A stretch of DNA of 64,000 nt from Apricaphanius iberus (GCA_028564705.1 JAPXFQ010002104.1:186001-250000), one strand, 5' to 3'; counted from the first letter of the stretch, positions 25,901-36,008 are shown. The notes: generated by a model not told the origin, from the letters alone. Numbers and translations are program-made.

Positions 25901-28900
25901 GACTGCCTTAAGCTTACTGGGGTCAGTCTTCACCTGTCCACCCTCAAAGACATAACCCAGAAAGGAAACAGATGACAAATGAAATTCGCACTTTTCGGCC
26001 TTCACATGGAGAGAGTTCTCTAGCAGTCGTTGAAGAACTAGCCAGACATGCTGGCAATGCTGTGGCAGATCCTTAGAGAAAATAAGGATGTCATCAAGGT
26101 AGACAAAAACAAAAACATTTAGAAAATCACGGAGCACATCATTAACAAGATGTTGAAAAACGGCTGGGGCATTGCAAAGGCCAAAAGGCATGACCAAGTA
26201 TTCGAAGTGTCCGATGTGGGTCTTAAAGGCTGTTTTCCACTCATCACCCCCGCGGATGCGGACGAGATGGTAAGCATTCCGCAGGTCGAGCTTGGTGAAC
26301 ACTGTTGCTCCCTGTACGGCTTCAAAAGCTGAGGTGATGAGAGGTAAAGAATACTTGTTTTTGACTGTGATGGCATTTAGACCTCTGTAGTCAATACAGG
26401 GACGTATGGTCTTATCTTTCTTCTCCACAAAGAAAAACCCTGCGCCCAGGGGAGAAGTGGAAGGCCGAATAATGCCCACGGCCAGGGAATCGTTAATACA
26501 TGTCTCAAGGGCAGCTCTCTCCTTGGCGGATAGGTTGAAGAGGCGTCCTGAGGGAAGAGGGGCCCCAGGGAGGAGATCGATGGCACAATCATAAGGCCTG
26601 TGAGGAGGGAGAGAGAGAGCCTTGGATTTGCTGAAAGCTTGCTGCAGATCATGGTACTCGGGAGGGATCTTAGTCAGATCTGGCTGATCAGAAGCTGCGG
26701 CTACTACAGACGAACCAGAACTGGGGATGGCTGAACGCAGGCAGTTTTGGTGACAGAACCCACTCCAGGACTCAACCCGTGCTTTGGCCCAGTTAATGGT
26801 CGGGTTGTGACTGGTCAACCAGGGCTAACCCAGAACTAAGGGGGCGTCTCTAGTTGGAAAAACTAAGAAAGAAATCTGCTCATGGTGGTTGCCGGAAAGG
26901 ACAAGCTTTAAAGGGGCAGTTTGATAAGTTATCTCGGTCAGGGTTTTTCCATCAAGGGCGGTTACTTTTAAAGGAACAGAAAGCGCTTCCACCGGAAGGT
27001 TATATTGATACACAATTACAGGACTAATTAAATTCTGCTCGGACCCGGAGTCAACGAGTGCTTGGAGAGAGCAATCAAAGCGGGCAACATGGGCCTGGGG
27101 TTAGGATCAGGGGCCCCGCCCGACAGGACCCCCAGGCTCACTGCCGGACTGAAACTTTTGGGCGGACTGGGCAGGTTGAAATAAAATGACCGGTTGCACC
27201 GCAATATAGGCAGCAACGGTCCTCCATACGGCGCTGCCGCTCATTTGGAGAGAGCCGAGCCCTGCCGACCTGCATCGGCTCGGGAGAGGGTTGACGTGCC
27301 GGAGCAGCTGGGAGTAGGGAAGCAGCCGAGGAGTCCGCTGACAGAGGGGAAAAGAAGAACTGCGGTCTAGATCGTGCCCTGGATCTCTCACGCAGCCTGT
27401 TGTCAATTTTGATCGCGAGATCAATTAAACTATCCACGGACTTGGGTTCATCACGATAGGCAAGCTCATCTTTAATTTTGTCATTCAGGGAATTAAGAAA
27501 AGCAGCCTTAAGAGCCGGTCGGTTCCAGCCAGACTCAGCAGCTAGTGTGCGGAACTCCACAGCCAAGTCGGCCACTGAGCGGTTACCTTGTTTGAGTTCC
27601 CACAGAAGCTTGGCAGTCTGTTCCTCACCCCTCGAGACGCAGAAAGTCTGCTTGAATTGTCTCAGAAACTCGTCAAAGGCAGTGCTGCTGAGGGAGTCTT
27701 GGTCGAAGCTAGCCTGAGCCCATTGAAGAGCTCTGTCTCTCAACAGGGCTACTATGTAGGAGATCTTATTAGTGTCCTCACTAAAAGTACGAGGGGAGCG
27801 TTCAAATGCCAGAGAGCATTGTAACAGGAAGCCCTGGCTTTTCGACAGCTCGCCGGCGAAGGGCTCTGGAGGTGGTGAGATTACCTCACGAAAAGCTGGA
27901 GGATTAGACGGATCGGCAGTGGCCGGGGAGGGAGGTGTTTGGGTGGTGAGGTTGGAACTGAGATCGTGGATTACCTTGGTTAATTCATGGAAGCTCTGTA
28001 GGAGTGCAGTCTGCTGCTGCTGCATACTATGAAGAGCGGCCTCATGACGACCCAGGAGCACGCCCTGCTCGGAGACAGCTGAACGTAAGTGTGTCGCAGA
28101 GTCCGGCTGGCCAGATCGTTCTGTCATGATTTGTTCCTTTGGACTCTAGTGCGGACACACAAACGACCAGCAGAAACAAGGAATTAAATATAAACAATGA
28201 TTTATTGATTGCCCCACGGGAAATGAACAGCGGGAGAGACTCTGCAGAGCTCAGGGTAGTATCTTCGGAACGGAGCTTAGGAGGGAGGCAGCCACTGATG
28301 GTCAGAGGAGATGGAGGTGGGTGGGTTACTATGAATCAGAGGGGAAGCAGGAGTGGAATGTTGGCTTACTTGGATAGTCTGATCATCCTCAGCTCAGGGG
28401 GGAAGGGTGTCGTGGTGTGTCCAGAGTTAAAACGCCGTCCAGGTTGTTTACCGATCTCCTAGTGGTTGAGGGTTGATCAGGCAGAGGCGGTGCTTGGTTA
28501 AGCTTGGAGCGAGCAGCGGGAGAGCGACAAGAGGACCCAGTAATAGCGATGCCCGCAGGCTGAGAACCGCTACACAGAAAGGCTGATGGAAGCGATATCT
28601 CGGAAGGCGATACACTGCTGGCAGAAAAGAAGGCAGGGTGAGAGTAACCAACGGTGAAAACACAGAGTTTCTAGGGCTGGAACGAAGCTTGTTACCCATC
28701 CAACAAAGCGAACGATCTGGCGTCTGCTCCCAGTCACCGCTCCCCTTTTAACTGCCGCTCCTTGATTGTCCTAACCGTGATCAGCTGGGAGATGACAACG
28801 AGCTGCGTCCTCTGTGGAGAAACCGGTGAGGGAACACCAACACACACACCCTGACAGGTATGGGTTGTTTAAACTGTTAGACGTATCAATAAATGCTGTC

Positions 28901-31896
28901 ATTTTAAATGTAACATACAATAGCTTTAAAAAAAATATCTATATATATTAGCATTGCAATTGTGCCAGTGAAGATAATGTTTCTAATATTCAATCTTTTT
29001 TTTTTTTTGAACAATAGTTGTGTATTTTTAATACAGTACTACATTTTATAACTTCCCGTCAGCACTATGACAAGTAAAAGGGCTACAGATTATTAGGAAA
29101 ACAGGTGATATTCATAATGTTTGGGTATGTTGCTATGATGACTTAGATCACAATAAATGAATAACTACTTAACTAAACACAGTTAATCTCGTCCTGCTTG
29201 GGATGAAATTTAAACGTAGAGCCCAGACAGTCAGGGATCTGTCATGCTACTGTTAAAAACACCTTTTGTTATTTCCGTCTAAACAACATGGGTTCATTAA
29301 AAATGTTGCATCACGCTGCAAACACCATTTTAGATTAACTTTTGTTGCAGATATTTAGGGACTTCAATAAAACATCTTAATGTAAGCGTCTCATGCTGCA
29401 TCAAACATATATTACAATTATATTACTGGCATTACCTGAAATTTATTGATCATGATTGATTCCTAAAAGCAATAAAAGGAGGTCAAACATCCAAGAGGAT
29501 GAATAGTTTTAATAGACACTGTATCGGATGGATTAGAGTGAGTTATGCTAATCTCTTGGGTGCACCGTGGTTGACTGCTGTAACAAATAATCCGCTACGA
29601 TGTGGCTTGGTCACAACAACCGATTTGTGGTTAAAAACCACAAGACCCAGATAAACACAGACTTTTCACACTCCAACAGTGTTCCAGTGATGGTTAAAGG
29701 CAACTCTCCTGAAGAGCTAAAGTATGGCATCAAAACAATGCCACCCTAAAATGAAAAGAAATAAATTTGAATTTAAAAACTATAATTGTAATTGAAAATA
29801 TGAATTTTTAATAACAAATAAATGTAGCGAAAATGTCTGATTCGAAAGTTAAGCAACGATAGAAAGTGAATGATGTTTCAATAAAACTCTAAATGTACAT
29901 TGAAACAATGTACAGTGACAATTTCTTTTAAAAAGACCCCACCTTCATTCCTTTTTTACTCTTTTTTTTGTTCAGCATGTGTGGGGGCGGTGCTTCAGTG
30001 CCGCACATACTTGCTTTGAGTTGTTGGTGAGACGGGCCGTTTTAGCAACATCTTTAATTCTGATGTCTTTGTATTGCGGCAAAATCCATTGCTGTATCTT
30101 TCTGTGAAGTTTCCTTTGACAATAAGTTAGGCTTCAGTTTGCGTCATTTTCTTGCTGTTTAAAAATACAGGTAGAGACAGTATCCATCACATAAGACATT
30201 GTTCTTATGTGCAAGAAGTCATAGGTTCAAATCCACTTTGGAAGTCTTTTTAATTTTGTGCATTTTTCCTCCATTATACTGTTATACTGAGATAATATTT
30301 TTATAATCCTATGTTTCATATTTGTGTAAATAAACATTTGGAGTGAAACGACAGACTTTATTTTGTGAAATCAACGGTTCATATTGTAAAATTAGCATGT
30401 TATCTGTAACTGTTAAATAGTTTCAAATATGGGGGATGTTGAAGCTTGATTAAAAGGACGATAGTTTTTGAACTAAGTAAAGAACACTCTTATGCTAAAG
30501 GTTTAAGATGCTACTGATGACGCTCATAAAACTAAAGGGATAACACCTGGTGGAACTTATATAGTTACAAAATGCGGGTTAGTGAGATAATAGCATTATT
30601 TTTTTTCAAAATTATCCACAAGAAAACCAAAATAGTTAAGATAGATTTGAACACATGACCTCAAGCATATAAGGCACTGTTTTTACCAACCAGGACATAA
30701 ATCAAGCTGGAACATTATATAAAATAGGGATGCGCCTATGGTTATACTGGGTATTGGGGCCGATACCGTTCTAATGTACTCGTATTGGTATCGGTTAGTT
30801 AACCGGTACAATTATTGATACTTAAAATGTTTAAACTCTGCAATAATTTCACAGAAAATGTTTATTTTTCACTTGCACCTTTAGTTTTGTGGTCATTTGT
30901 ATTAATATATATGTATATATATATTTTCTTTATCTATTTCACCATCATTTGTTTACAAGCAGACATGAAAATAAAACCTGTCTTCCAATTCATTGCATTT
31001 TTTGTGTGTGATAGAAGTATTGGCATTGGTACTTTGTATCAGGAAGTACTTAGATCTAAGTATCGGTATTATATCGGTTTAAAAAAGGGGCTTTATAAAA
31101 GAACTATGAGTAACCTTTGCTTGCTAGTTTAGAATGTCAAAAGTGCTAAAGGAAAGAAGCTGAAAAGCAGAAACACTGTGAAAACACAGTGGCATTAAAA
31201 AGATTGGCACTGTAAGAAAAGATGAAAGTGTGAAAACTTGATTGTAGGTGAGTTATTTCTATATTTGGGGTTTCACTGAAATGTTTTTCACTTTCAGTTT
31301 TTGTTTCACTTTCAGTTCAGTTACAATTCAATTTTTCTATGGCAATTTTTATTTTCAGCGACATTTCTTTTTAGTTTCATTTCATGCTAGCATCGTTCTC
31401 TATGCCATACTTAAGGTCGCAGATAATATCCTCCTTCAAACAATAATTTAATGCTGCAGTAATTGAACATTTTCAAACGTTTGTTCAGCAGTTCCAGAGA
31501 AGATCGATAGCGGTGGGGTATAAATAGGGATGACATTTATATAGAGTCGTGAGCTCATTGGTCATGCTATGGAAAGAGGCCTCAGCTGGTGCATGCATAT
31601 TAACAGCCGCCACATGATGCAGAGTCACACATGCTGTTAGACACATGCCGCCACCACATGTTGTTTTTGAGTGCTAATAGCCCCATGATTCACTTGGCTT
31701 GTTATTGATCAACGGCTCACATTAGGAGTTAAATTTATTCTGATGTTTCCCCTGTGCTGCAGGAGGAGTGCGCGTTATCTGACCCTCAGGGAGAAAGCGA
31801 TGCAGATGCTGACATAGAGGACACGGACTGCAGGTTGGATCACCACACACACACTCACTCACGTCTTTACGTTACTGGGGCCTTTGCTTGGCTTGC

Positions 31897-31931
<35 letters not shown>

Positions 31932-34838
31932 ACTGCTGTATGATGTTTTGTCCTTAACTCTGATTGGTTCAGAAACCAGGAGCACAGCTCGCTCCAGCGC
32001 ATCAGTTCACGCAGACGCAAACGTCCTCGGGTGGCGCGGCAAGACACTACAGAGAGCGAGGACGACGGTGGGCGGAGCCACAAAAGCCAGCGTTGGAACC
32101 TGCGCCTCAGTCCTGACAGAGGACACAGCAGGACCATCCTGGAGGTAGAGACATGATAATCACATTAAATAAAATATCCTGTAGATGGGATATTTCTTTC
32201 TTTCTTTCTTTCTTTCTAAAAATCTTCATTTTAACCCACTAGTAACTTGTTTTCACTTGGTCTTGACTAATTTTTTTTTCACTCAACATGTCATATTTCA
32301 GAGTCGATGACATCATGTACTCTCACAATGTTTCAAGGCCCAACAGCATAACAGGTCCTCCATCTGACTTAACTAAGATGGAGGACTTAATTGTGGAAGA
32401 AAGGTGCTTTTCTAAAATATTCACAATTTGACTGTTAGCCCAATCAACCTTGAGTGTTTGTTACTGTTGAATGTTATTTTGAGCGGATCAAAGCAAACGG
32501 TTCCAGTTAAACACGTGGTTGAGTTTAGCTAAACTCCATGACAGTAACTCCTTACGCCAGTTTATGCTTAACAAGGACAAGTTCTAAACTCAGTTTAGCA
32601 AATCAGATTGAATTTGTTTGTATTCATTATTCACAATTAAACATTCTAAACGGAGTTTGTTCATTTTCATACTTTATATCAAATAAAGTGTAGAAGGATT
32701 GCTTTAGCTCTTAATCAGCTAGCTAATAATTATGTAATCTTCAAGCTTTTGTAACAAAACTCTGTTTTATTCTCGATTCTCCTCTTTGCTCTCACTCTCG
32801 GCCACTTCTTAAAACAGCCACTCTCATTTACATATTTTGTAGCTTTTATGTTTTTTGTCACAGGGGAAAACAATTCGGACATTTGGCCTGAAAAACCCCC
32901 AAAAACAAACTCTCCATTTAGACTCTCTCTTTTAACCCTCTTATTACTATCTTGTCAGCACAGATGGGATTTTCTAAGTTCACTCTTTAAACTGTTACAT
33001 CCCATTCAGAAACTCACAATTAAAATAAATAAATGCCAGATACTGAAAGGTGAAGTTGTTTAAGTACAAAATTGTCACTTAAAATCAGATTTAAACTATT
33101 TAATAATATTACTGTAAATGATTATATTGTATGCAGAATTTGTTCATATAGGAGTTAAGCAGTATGCAGTTGCTGTTCTCTCACACACACACATATATAT
33201 TTTTTTTCTTCCATAAATGTTTCCTGTCTCGCAGTGTGGCACTCAGAATTGGTGTGTGATTATCAAGCACAAGCCTATCAGATTTACTTTCTCAAGCAGA
33301 GCATTACAGCTTTCGCTATAGTGCTCCACTTGATATGTATGTGTGAAAATTCTTCATTAGAGATTGCTGAGAGTTTAATTTCCTAAAGTTATGGACATGG
33401 AACGAGAAAACGAGAGAAGAAAGAAAAAAGATGAAGAAGAGAGACAGGAGTGTGAGTTGACGGTACAAGAGAGGAAGGGGAACGAAGAGAACACAAGAAA
33501 AGGAACTTCCCTGTTCCTTTCTATTAAAGCCCTTATTCTTATTAAGAACATCACATGACAAAAACTTCCACTTCTTTCTGTCTGAGAGAAGAACAATTTT
33601 GCGTTTGCTCAGTCTTTGTTGTATCTTTAGTTTGATGTATTAGTTTAGATGGCTAGACCACGTGTTTTCAGTATACAGTATGTTAATAAAACATTGTAAT
33701 CCAGTTTAAACTGAAGGGAGAGGCCTGCATTATCAATAGTGTAACCACTCCGAGTACAGCAAAAACAGTTGTTCTCGATTACCTTATGTCTTCTGTGTTA
33801 TTTAATTTCCCCCCAAATTCCACTTTTTTCCAGTCTGGCCATATTTATTAACTCAAAACGTGTGTAATTACGGAGTGAATTAAAACAGTTGAACATATTA
33901 ACCAAGCAGATCCACCTTTACTGTTGTTCACAAATATCACTGCTGTAGTTCAAGAATTTCCCTGTTTCATTAAAGAACATTTTATAAATTCCTGCAAAAA
34001 TGCTTTAGAGTTGAATTATGCATCAGGATATATTTGTTAAAGAAACCTGCAAACAATAAATAATTTGTTAATTTAATTTCTTAACCTGTTAACTTTATTT
34101 CTTAACTCCGTCCCAGCGTCATAGACTATTCGGCCACTAATCAGCCAATCAGCGAACAGCTCTATTAATATTCATATATAAAATTATCATTTTAAATGAA
34201 ATTTTGGATTTTGTATTATTTATTTTTTTCCTTGGTTAAAAAAAAAGTCTCAATTAACTATTGTATGTATCCCCTATATTTTTACGTTAAATTTTGCTAT
34301 AAATTTATGAAATCCCACAAAACTAATAGAACCAACAAATATCAATGCCACCTAGAGCTAGTTGCTACGGTCAAACATAGTTCTTTTTAAATAAGTTCTA
34401 AAGCCAAATTCTCGTAATAATTATTCATTTTGGAGTAAGGCATCTCCTTCCTTTTCACAGTTTTTGTAATGTGTTTGTCTGTTTCTAAAAGCAAAAAAAA
34501 CAAAAAAAAAGAAATTAAAAGGAGCTCTTGGGCTTTCCTAAGTTTTTACCTGCAAAAAAGAGCTGGAAGCACATTCAGATACTGTACAACAATCCCCCCT
34601 GTTATTTAGTCTTGTTTTTATCTTTCAGGAGAGTGTGTCACAGGTGAGGCCTCTCATCATCAGTGCGCCCAACGTTGAGAAGCAGATGAGTCCGTCAGAT
34701 CTGCCCCGAGGCTCCAAACTGATGTCTCTGTGGCCCTCCTCCCTATCTCTCCCTGTCAAACTCCTGCTCCTGCTGCCTGTCTCGCTCTCCCTCCTTATTG
34801 TTCTAATCTCTTTCCTGCTGCCCTGGACCGCCACATGA
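13917..34838 (+). CDS. Predicted tail-anchored membrane protein, ~228 residues, family not recognised
   Basis: Six coding exons: 13884-13985 (ATG at 13917), 16533-16622, 16895-16969, 31763-31833, 31973-32144 and 34629-34838 (TGA at 34836). All borders are GT-AG. Phases agree throughout (0, 0, 0, 2, 0), which is the main evidence that these short exons belong together. The protein starts [12 protein letters not shown]. Next comes a cysteine-rich part (CLCEAGPC, then CEHCG), possibly a metal site. An acidic stretch ([12 protein letters not shown]) is followed by a basic SRRRKRPR run that could act in nuclear targeting. It ends in a ~25-residue leucine-rich hydrophobic segment (residues ~200-223) and the short tail PWTAT. 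That layout suggests a C-terminal anchor facing the cytosol or nucleoplasm. It resembles small KASH-like or other tail-anchored proteins in outline, but the PPP tail of KASH is absent. I do not assign a family. The 3' UTR probably runs to the AATAAA at 36009. The 14.8 kb intron holds an LTR element. Confidence 0.75.
14086..14115. repeat. Perfect 10-bp hairpin
   Basis: GCCAGCTTGC at 14086-14095 pairs with GCAAGCTGGC at 14106-14115 across a 10-nt loop, 100 bp into the first coding intron of the membrane-anchor gene. It may be the end of a small repeat; no function is implied. Confidence 0.6.
17780..18262 (+). repeat. Inverted dispersed repeat, copy A
   Basis: This ~480 bp stretch is matched in reverse orientation at 21383-21830. 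Shared landmarks include the AAGAACATCTTTGCTTTTATT block, CCCAGACCCACCCTGGGCCC, CGCCCCTGCTCAGCA and the TGATCATTCTAAA end. The copies differ by scattered substitutions and small indels. A stretch just upstream, 17660-17740 (GGGCTGCAGC...AATCGATTAAT), resembles ends of fish hAT elements, so the repeat may be part of a larger decayed DNA transposon. The family is not known to me. Confidence 0.7.
18400..18800. repeat. Probable old dispersed-repeat fragment
   Basis: The stretch with GGGGCCCAGAATGGAGCCCTG and GAGGTCCAACAGTAGTAGCA reads like sequence I associate with multicopy fish elements. There is no intact ORF and no clean ends. The call is tentative. Confidence 0.3.
20430..20453. repeat. Perfect 10-bp stem, 4-nt loop hairpin
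   Basis: AAGTGTTAGC, then CCTT, then GCTAACACTT. It stands alone in intronic sequence. It is not a transcription terminator in a vertebrate setting and may be the centre of a decayed palindromic repeat. Confidence 0.6.
21383..21830 (-). repeat. Inverted dispersed repeat, copy B
   Basis: Reverse-orientation partner of 17780-18262, about 3.1 kb away. Part of it (the TTAGAGTTTTCATCTGTT block) is repeated again in direct orientation at about 21840-21905, immediately before the SINE, so this end carries a local duplication. The intervening 3.1 kb could form a large loop or be inverted by recombination between the copies. Confidence 0.7.
21908..22172 (-). mobile_element. tRNA-derived SINE
   Basis: Read on the minus strand it opens with a tRNA-like head: an A-box-like TGGCTCAGTGGTAGAG and a B-box GGTTCGATTCC with the right spacing for an internal Pol III promoter. 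The tail on the plus strand carries AAAGCGCTTTACATTGAAG and CATTCACCCAATCACACTC, both familiar from teleost SINEs. A related fragment (CTATAGCGCTTTTCTAGCA) is seen near 48950. It abuts the hAT element at 22204. Confidence 0.68.
22204..22715. mobile_element. Non-autonomous hAT MITE (512 bp) with perfect 8-bp target duplication
   Basis: Terminal inverted repeats are TAGGGATGCACCGAT on the left and ATCGGTGCATCCCTA on the right, with subterminal GGTATCGG/CCGATACC words in both orientations. The flanks GTATGAAA (22196-22203) and GTATGAAA (22716-22723) are identical 8-mers, which marks hAT insertion. Inside are an inverted pair (GGTGCCTTT at 22419, AAAGGCACC at 22438) and, on the minus strand near 22505-22530, a tRNA T-arm-like GTGGGATCGAATCCCAC. 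There is no transposase. The exact duplication suggests a fairly recent insertion. Confidence 0.9.
23089..23826 (-). repeat. 3' LTR of the Sushi-group element
   Basis: 738 bp, TGTCATGATTTG to ACACCCTGACA. In element sense a polyadenylation signal (AATAAA) lies at 23173-23168. The 12-nt block complementary to the primer site is at 23680-23691. The first ~310 bp and last ~150 bp match the other LTR almost perfectly; the middle (about 23395-23680) does not. Confidence 0.96.
23831..23842 (-). other. Polypurine tract
   Basis: In element sense GAGGGGGGGAGG lies 4 nt before the 3' LTR. This is the position from which plus-strand DNA synthesis is primed in LTR retrotransposons. Confidence 0.8.
23841..25025 (-). 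CDS. Integrase with C-terminal chromodomain (Sushi-group pol, 3' part)
   Basis: An open frame of ~394 codons. It starts at the CPAC part of the HHCC zinc finger (the HH half, ...CHPGTS..., is upstream in the same frame). The catalytic core shows ALDFVTGLP with the first Asp, SDRGPQFIS with the second, and the [16 protein letters not shown] helix carrying the Glu. A GPFPIE region follows, then a chromodomain near residues 325-385 ([22 protein letters not shown]). Chromodomain integrases are thought to steer insertion toward particular chromatin. Upstream, the frame is cut off from RT by a stop at 25137-25139 and a frame change at an eight-base C tract (25174-25181). The given ATG is internal, not a real start. 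Confidence 0.93.
   Translation of the reverse strand: MREYVLACPACNRNKGSHQPASDLLQPLSIPARPWSHIALDFVTGLPTSHGKSVILTIVDRFSKACHLIPLTRLPTAAQTAKLLSLHVFRLHGIPVEILSDRGPQFISRVWRDFCAALGARTQLTSGFHPQSNGQCERLNQELESSLRCVCATNPSTWSSHLPWVEYAHNAHISAATGVSPFEASLGFQPSLLPDSIPNSTIPSVRSHIRSCRRVWEQTRAALQRSSAQNKRFADLHRRPAPQYTPGQLVWLSARDFPLKGVPRKLAPRFLGPFPIEAVISPSTLRLKLPVHIRVHPIFHVSQVKPVSAIPLCPPSEPPPPARIIDGHPAYTVRRIVDVRPRGRGRQYLVDWVGYGPEERRWVPRSFILDPALITDFERASASSSQVWPPGGVR
25022..26818 (-). CDS. Reverse transcriptase and RNase H (Sushi-group pol, middle part)
   Basis: An open frame of ~598 codons. RT motifs appear in order: [35 protein letters not shown] and the active-site YLDD followed by ILIFS. After the [12 protein letters not shown] thumb region comes RNase H with [29 protein letters not shown] and TDHKNLLYL. 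Length and order are normal for Ty3/gypsy. The frame begins just after an in-frame TAG (26825-26827) that separates it from protease, and it loses the integrase frame near 25181. The frame itself has no internal stops, suggesting a fairly young copy. Confidence 0.95.
   Translation of the reverse strand: MTSHNPTINWAKARVESWSGFCHQNCLRSAIPSSGSSVVAAASDQPDLTKIPPEYHDLQQAFSKSKALSLPPHRPYDCAIDLLPGAPLPSGRLFNLSAKERAALETCINDSLAVGIIRPSTSPLGAGFFFVEKKDKTIRPCIDYRGLNAITVKNKYSLPLITSAFEAVQGATVFTKLDLRNAYHLVRIRGGDEWKTAFKTHIGHFEYLVMPFGLCNAPAVFQHLVNDVLRDFLNVFVFVYLDDILIFSKDLPQHCQHVWLVLQRLLENSLHVKAEKCEFHLSSVSFLGYVFEGGQVKTDPSKLKAVQDWPIPTSRKQLQRFLGFANFYRRFIRDFSIIAAPLTALTSVKRPFVWDQAADQAFQHLKVRFTEAPILIFPNNKTQFVVEVDASDTGVGAVLSQRSSLDQKLNPCAFFSKRFTPAERNYSISDREFLAIKLALEEWRHWLEVSELPVIVWTDHKNLLYLQAAKRLNPRQYRWSLFFSRFNLNITYKPGSKNIKPDALSLQHSSDDHADAPAPILPPSCHPSPGTSSPLSRTLKSTNLTLGGVLRTVSSSHHLSEPESTNGGTLPDYPVTQVLVEPLHSSVVISGGQGSIKT
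26825..27103 (-). pseudogene. Retropepsin-like protease segment, ended by a nonsense codon
   Basis: In one minus-strand frame the segment has the aspartic-protease signature LVDSGSEQN followed by [10 protein letters not shown] and the terminal [14 protein letters not shown]. The frame is closed upstream by TGA and TAA near 27102-27110 and downstream by TAG at 26825-26827. In intact relatives this segment is continuous with RT and is reached from gag by a frameshift, so at least the TAG is damage. Confidence 0.8.
27138..28127 (-). CDS. Gag of the Sushi-group element
   Basis: An intact 329-codon frame. Coiled N-terminus ([17 protein letters not shown]), a capsid-like core with [21 protein letters not shown] and FLRQFKQTF, and a C-terminal CCHC zinc knuckle [14 protein letters not shown] that would bind RNA. 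Its ATG lies in the last six bases of the 5' LTR (28125-28127), so codons 3-6 overlap the primer-binding site. This gag family gave rise to domesticated vertebrate Sushi genes, but here it lies inside a full element, so it is not a domesticated gene. Confidence 0.94.
   Translation of the reverse strand: MTERSGQPDSATHLRSAVSEQGVLLGRHEAALHSMQQQQTALLQSFHELTKVIHDLSSNLTTQTPPSPATADPSNPPAFREVISPPPEPFAGELSKSQGFLLQCSLAFERSPRTFSEDTNKISYIVALLRDRALQWAQASFDQDSLSSTAFDEFLRQFKQTFCVSRGEEQTAKLLWELKQGNRSVADLAVEFRTLAAESGWNRPALKAAFLNSLNDKIKDELAYRDEPKSVDSLIDLAIKIDNRLRERSRARSRPQFFFSPLSADSSAASLLPAAPARQPSPEPMQVGRARLSPNERQRRMEDRCCLYCGATGHFISTCPVRPKVSVRQ
28110..28121 (-). other. Self-complementary primer-binding site
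   Basis: In element sense GAACGATCTGGC directly follows the 5' LTR. It is not the start of a recognisable tRNA 3'-end complement. Its exact reverse complement lies in the LTR at 28710-28721 (and 23680-23691), where transcription is expected to begin. That is the arrangement of self-priming Tf1/sushi elements. Confidence 0.8.
28122..28856 (-). repeat. 5' LTR of the Sushi-group element, with promoter
   Basis: 735 bp. In element sense a TATA-like TTAAAAGG (28751-28744) lies 25-30 bp before 28721, the predicted transcript start at the block complementary to the primer site. This gives a short U3 of ~135 bp and a long R-U5. The stretch 28430-28700 differs from the other LTR by many small indels. 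Confidence 0.95.
30165..30715. repeat. Possible element with inverted tRNA-like ends
   Basis: Near 30210-30240 the plus strand has GTCATAGGTTCAAATCC. Near 30715-30640 the minus strand has GGTCATGTGTTCAAATC, preceded by TGGTTGGTAAAAAC. Each resembles a tRNA B-box with part of an A-box, and they face each other. Ends and target duplications could not be fixed. Confidence 0.3.
30723..31090. mobile_element. Decayed relative of the hAT MITE at 22204
   Basis: It opens AATAGGGATGCGCC and carries repeated GGTATCGG, CCGATACCG and AAGTATCGGTATTATATCGG words like the intact MITE. The right terminal repeat is not preserved. Confidence 0.45.
31900..31931. repeat. Homopolymer of 32 C
   Basis: Pure C32 in the 139-bp intron between exons 31763-31833 and 31973-32144, 41 bp before the acceptor. 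The other strand is G32, which can form quadruplexes. The stated length is unreliable in most sequencing data. Confidence 0.97.
32193..32217. repeat. (TTTC)n microsatellite
   Basis: About six TTTC units just downstream of the exon ending at 32144. Confidence 0.9.
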
Positions 34839-36008
34839 CATAACATTCTGTTTTTCCAAACATCGCACAAATGTCATCAAGTCTTATAAAGTAGTAGATT
34901 GCTTAAATATTGATTTTGTTCTTTTTTTGATGAGGATTTTAAACTATGATACAATATAGTTCAAAAGTATTATTCCCATTTAGATTATGTAAGATTATAT
35001 CCTCGATGCTAAGCACAGTTTTGTCAAATCATATGGCACCACTGCTCTAGGAGCATACAATTACAGCTAGGCTCTCAGTTTCTCACCCTCTTGTTTGTAA
35101 AAACAGACATCTTATCTTGCGCCCCAAATGTAATGAGCTGCAAGAGTGAAGGGGTGGGGGGGGGTCAGGGTAAGTTTCAAACAGGGTAACAACATACTGG
35201 ATAGGAAAATATGCGAAAGACAATGCTGCTACACTATGCAATTCCTCTATTCCTCCCGCGGCATCGTGAGTGCTATTAAAGATCCTGCATCGCCCCGCGT
35301 CTCCGTCTGTTATTGCCGGGACCTGTGGCGTGCAATCCGAATTCAAACAGCAATAACATCGTAGACCAGAAATAACTTCTCTGATGTATAATCTACAGAC
35401 TTCATGAACAGATTCATGGATTTATTTCATTTCTTTTCCAGATTAATTTAAACACCAACCATCTTTTTTTTTTTCATCACTAAACCTTTTAAGTTTTTTA
35501 GTAAGATGACCTGACCTCAAAAAACCCCCCCAAAAACAAGCTTTAGAAAAAATACTGTACAATGAACTCATATACACCTACATATTCACTTAACGCCAAC
35601 ATGACTGACATAGTTCTCATTTATTCCAGTTGATCGTATGATTGTTGTTTAGAAAAACTGAGCTTGACAATCAATCCTGCTAGTTGTTACAAGCTGAAAT
35701 GCAAACTGGTAAAAGCTATTTTGTACATATGAGTGCTGTATGTTTTGTTTATTTATTATTTATTTTATTATGCCTTTTGTTTGAAGTTTTGATTGATCTG
35801 TGAACTTTTTGTCCAACATGCCAGGAGAGAGCAGTGGTTGTTATTAGTTATCATCATGTTGTACTGTATTCTATTAAATACTGTGAATTTAGTTTAGTAT
35901 ATGAAACCTTTCTGTCTTCAGCCTCGCTGTATTCCTCTTCCTAAAGCTTGCATTTCTTCCACTGTATACAGATGTTCATCTTTGTGTTTAATGGGGCAGA
36001 ATAAGCTC

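Larger units (their letters stand above)
23089..28856 (-). mobile_element. Sushi-group (Ty3/gypsy, chromovirus-like) LTR retrotransposon, full length but broken
   Basis: A 5,768 bp element in reverse orientation. It begins TG and ends CA and is flanked by the 5-bp duplication GGTAT (23084-23088 and 28857-28861). Two LTRs of ~735 bp enclose gag with a CCHC knuckle, protease, reverse transcriptase, RNase H, and integrase with a C-terminal chromodomain. That order and the chromodomain place it in the vertebrate Tf1/sushi group. A 12-nt primer site beside the 5' LTR and a polypurine tract beside the 3' LTR are visible. Lesions include a frame conflict between gag and protease, an in-frame TAG between protease and RT, and a frame change with a stop before the integrase. 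The copy should be inactive on its own. It sits antisense in an intron of the membrane-anchor gene. Confidence 0.97.

Noticed and set aside
27138..28127. Gag frame as a domesticated Sushi gene
   Set aside because: It is flanked by pol and matching LTRs with a target duplication, so it belongs to the element itself.
31859..32148. Proline- or glycine-rich ORFs across the C32 tract
   Set aside because: Produced by reading the homopolymer; the real exon in this area is 31973-32144 in another frame.
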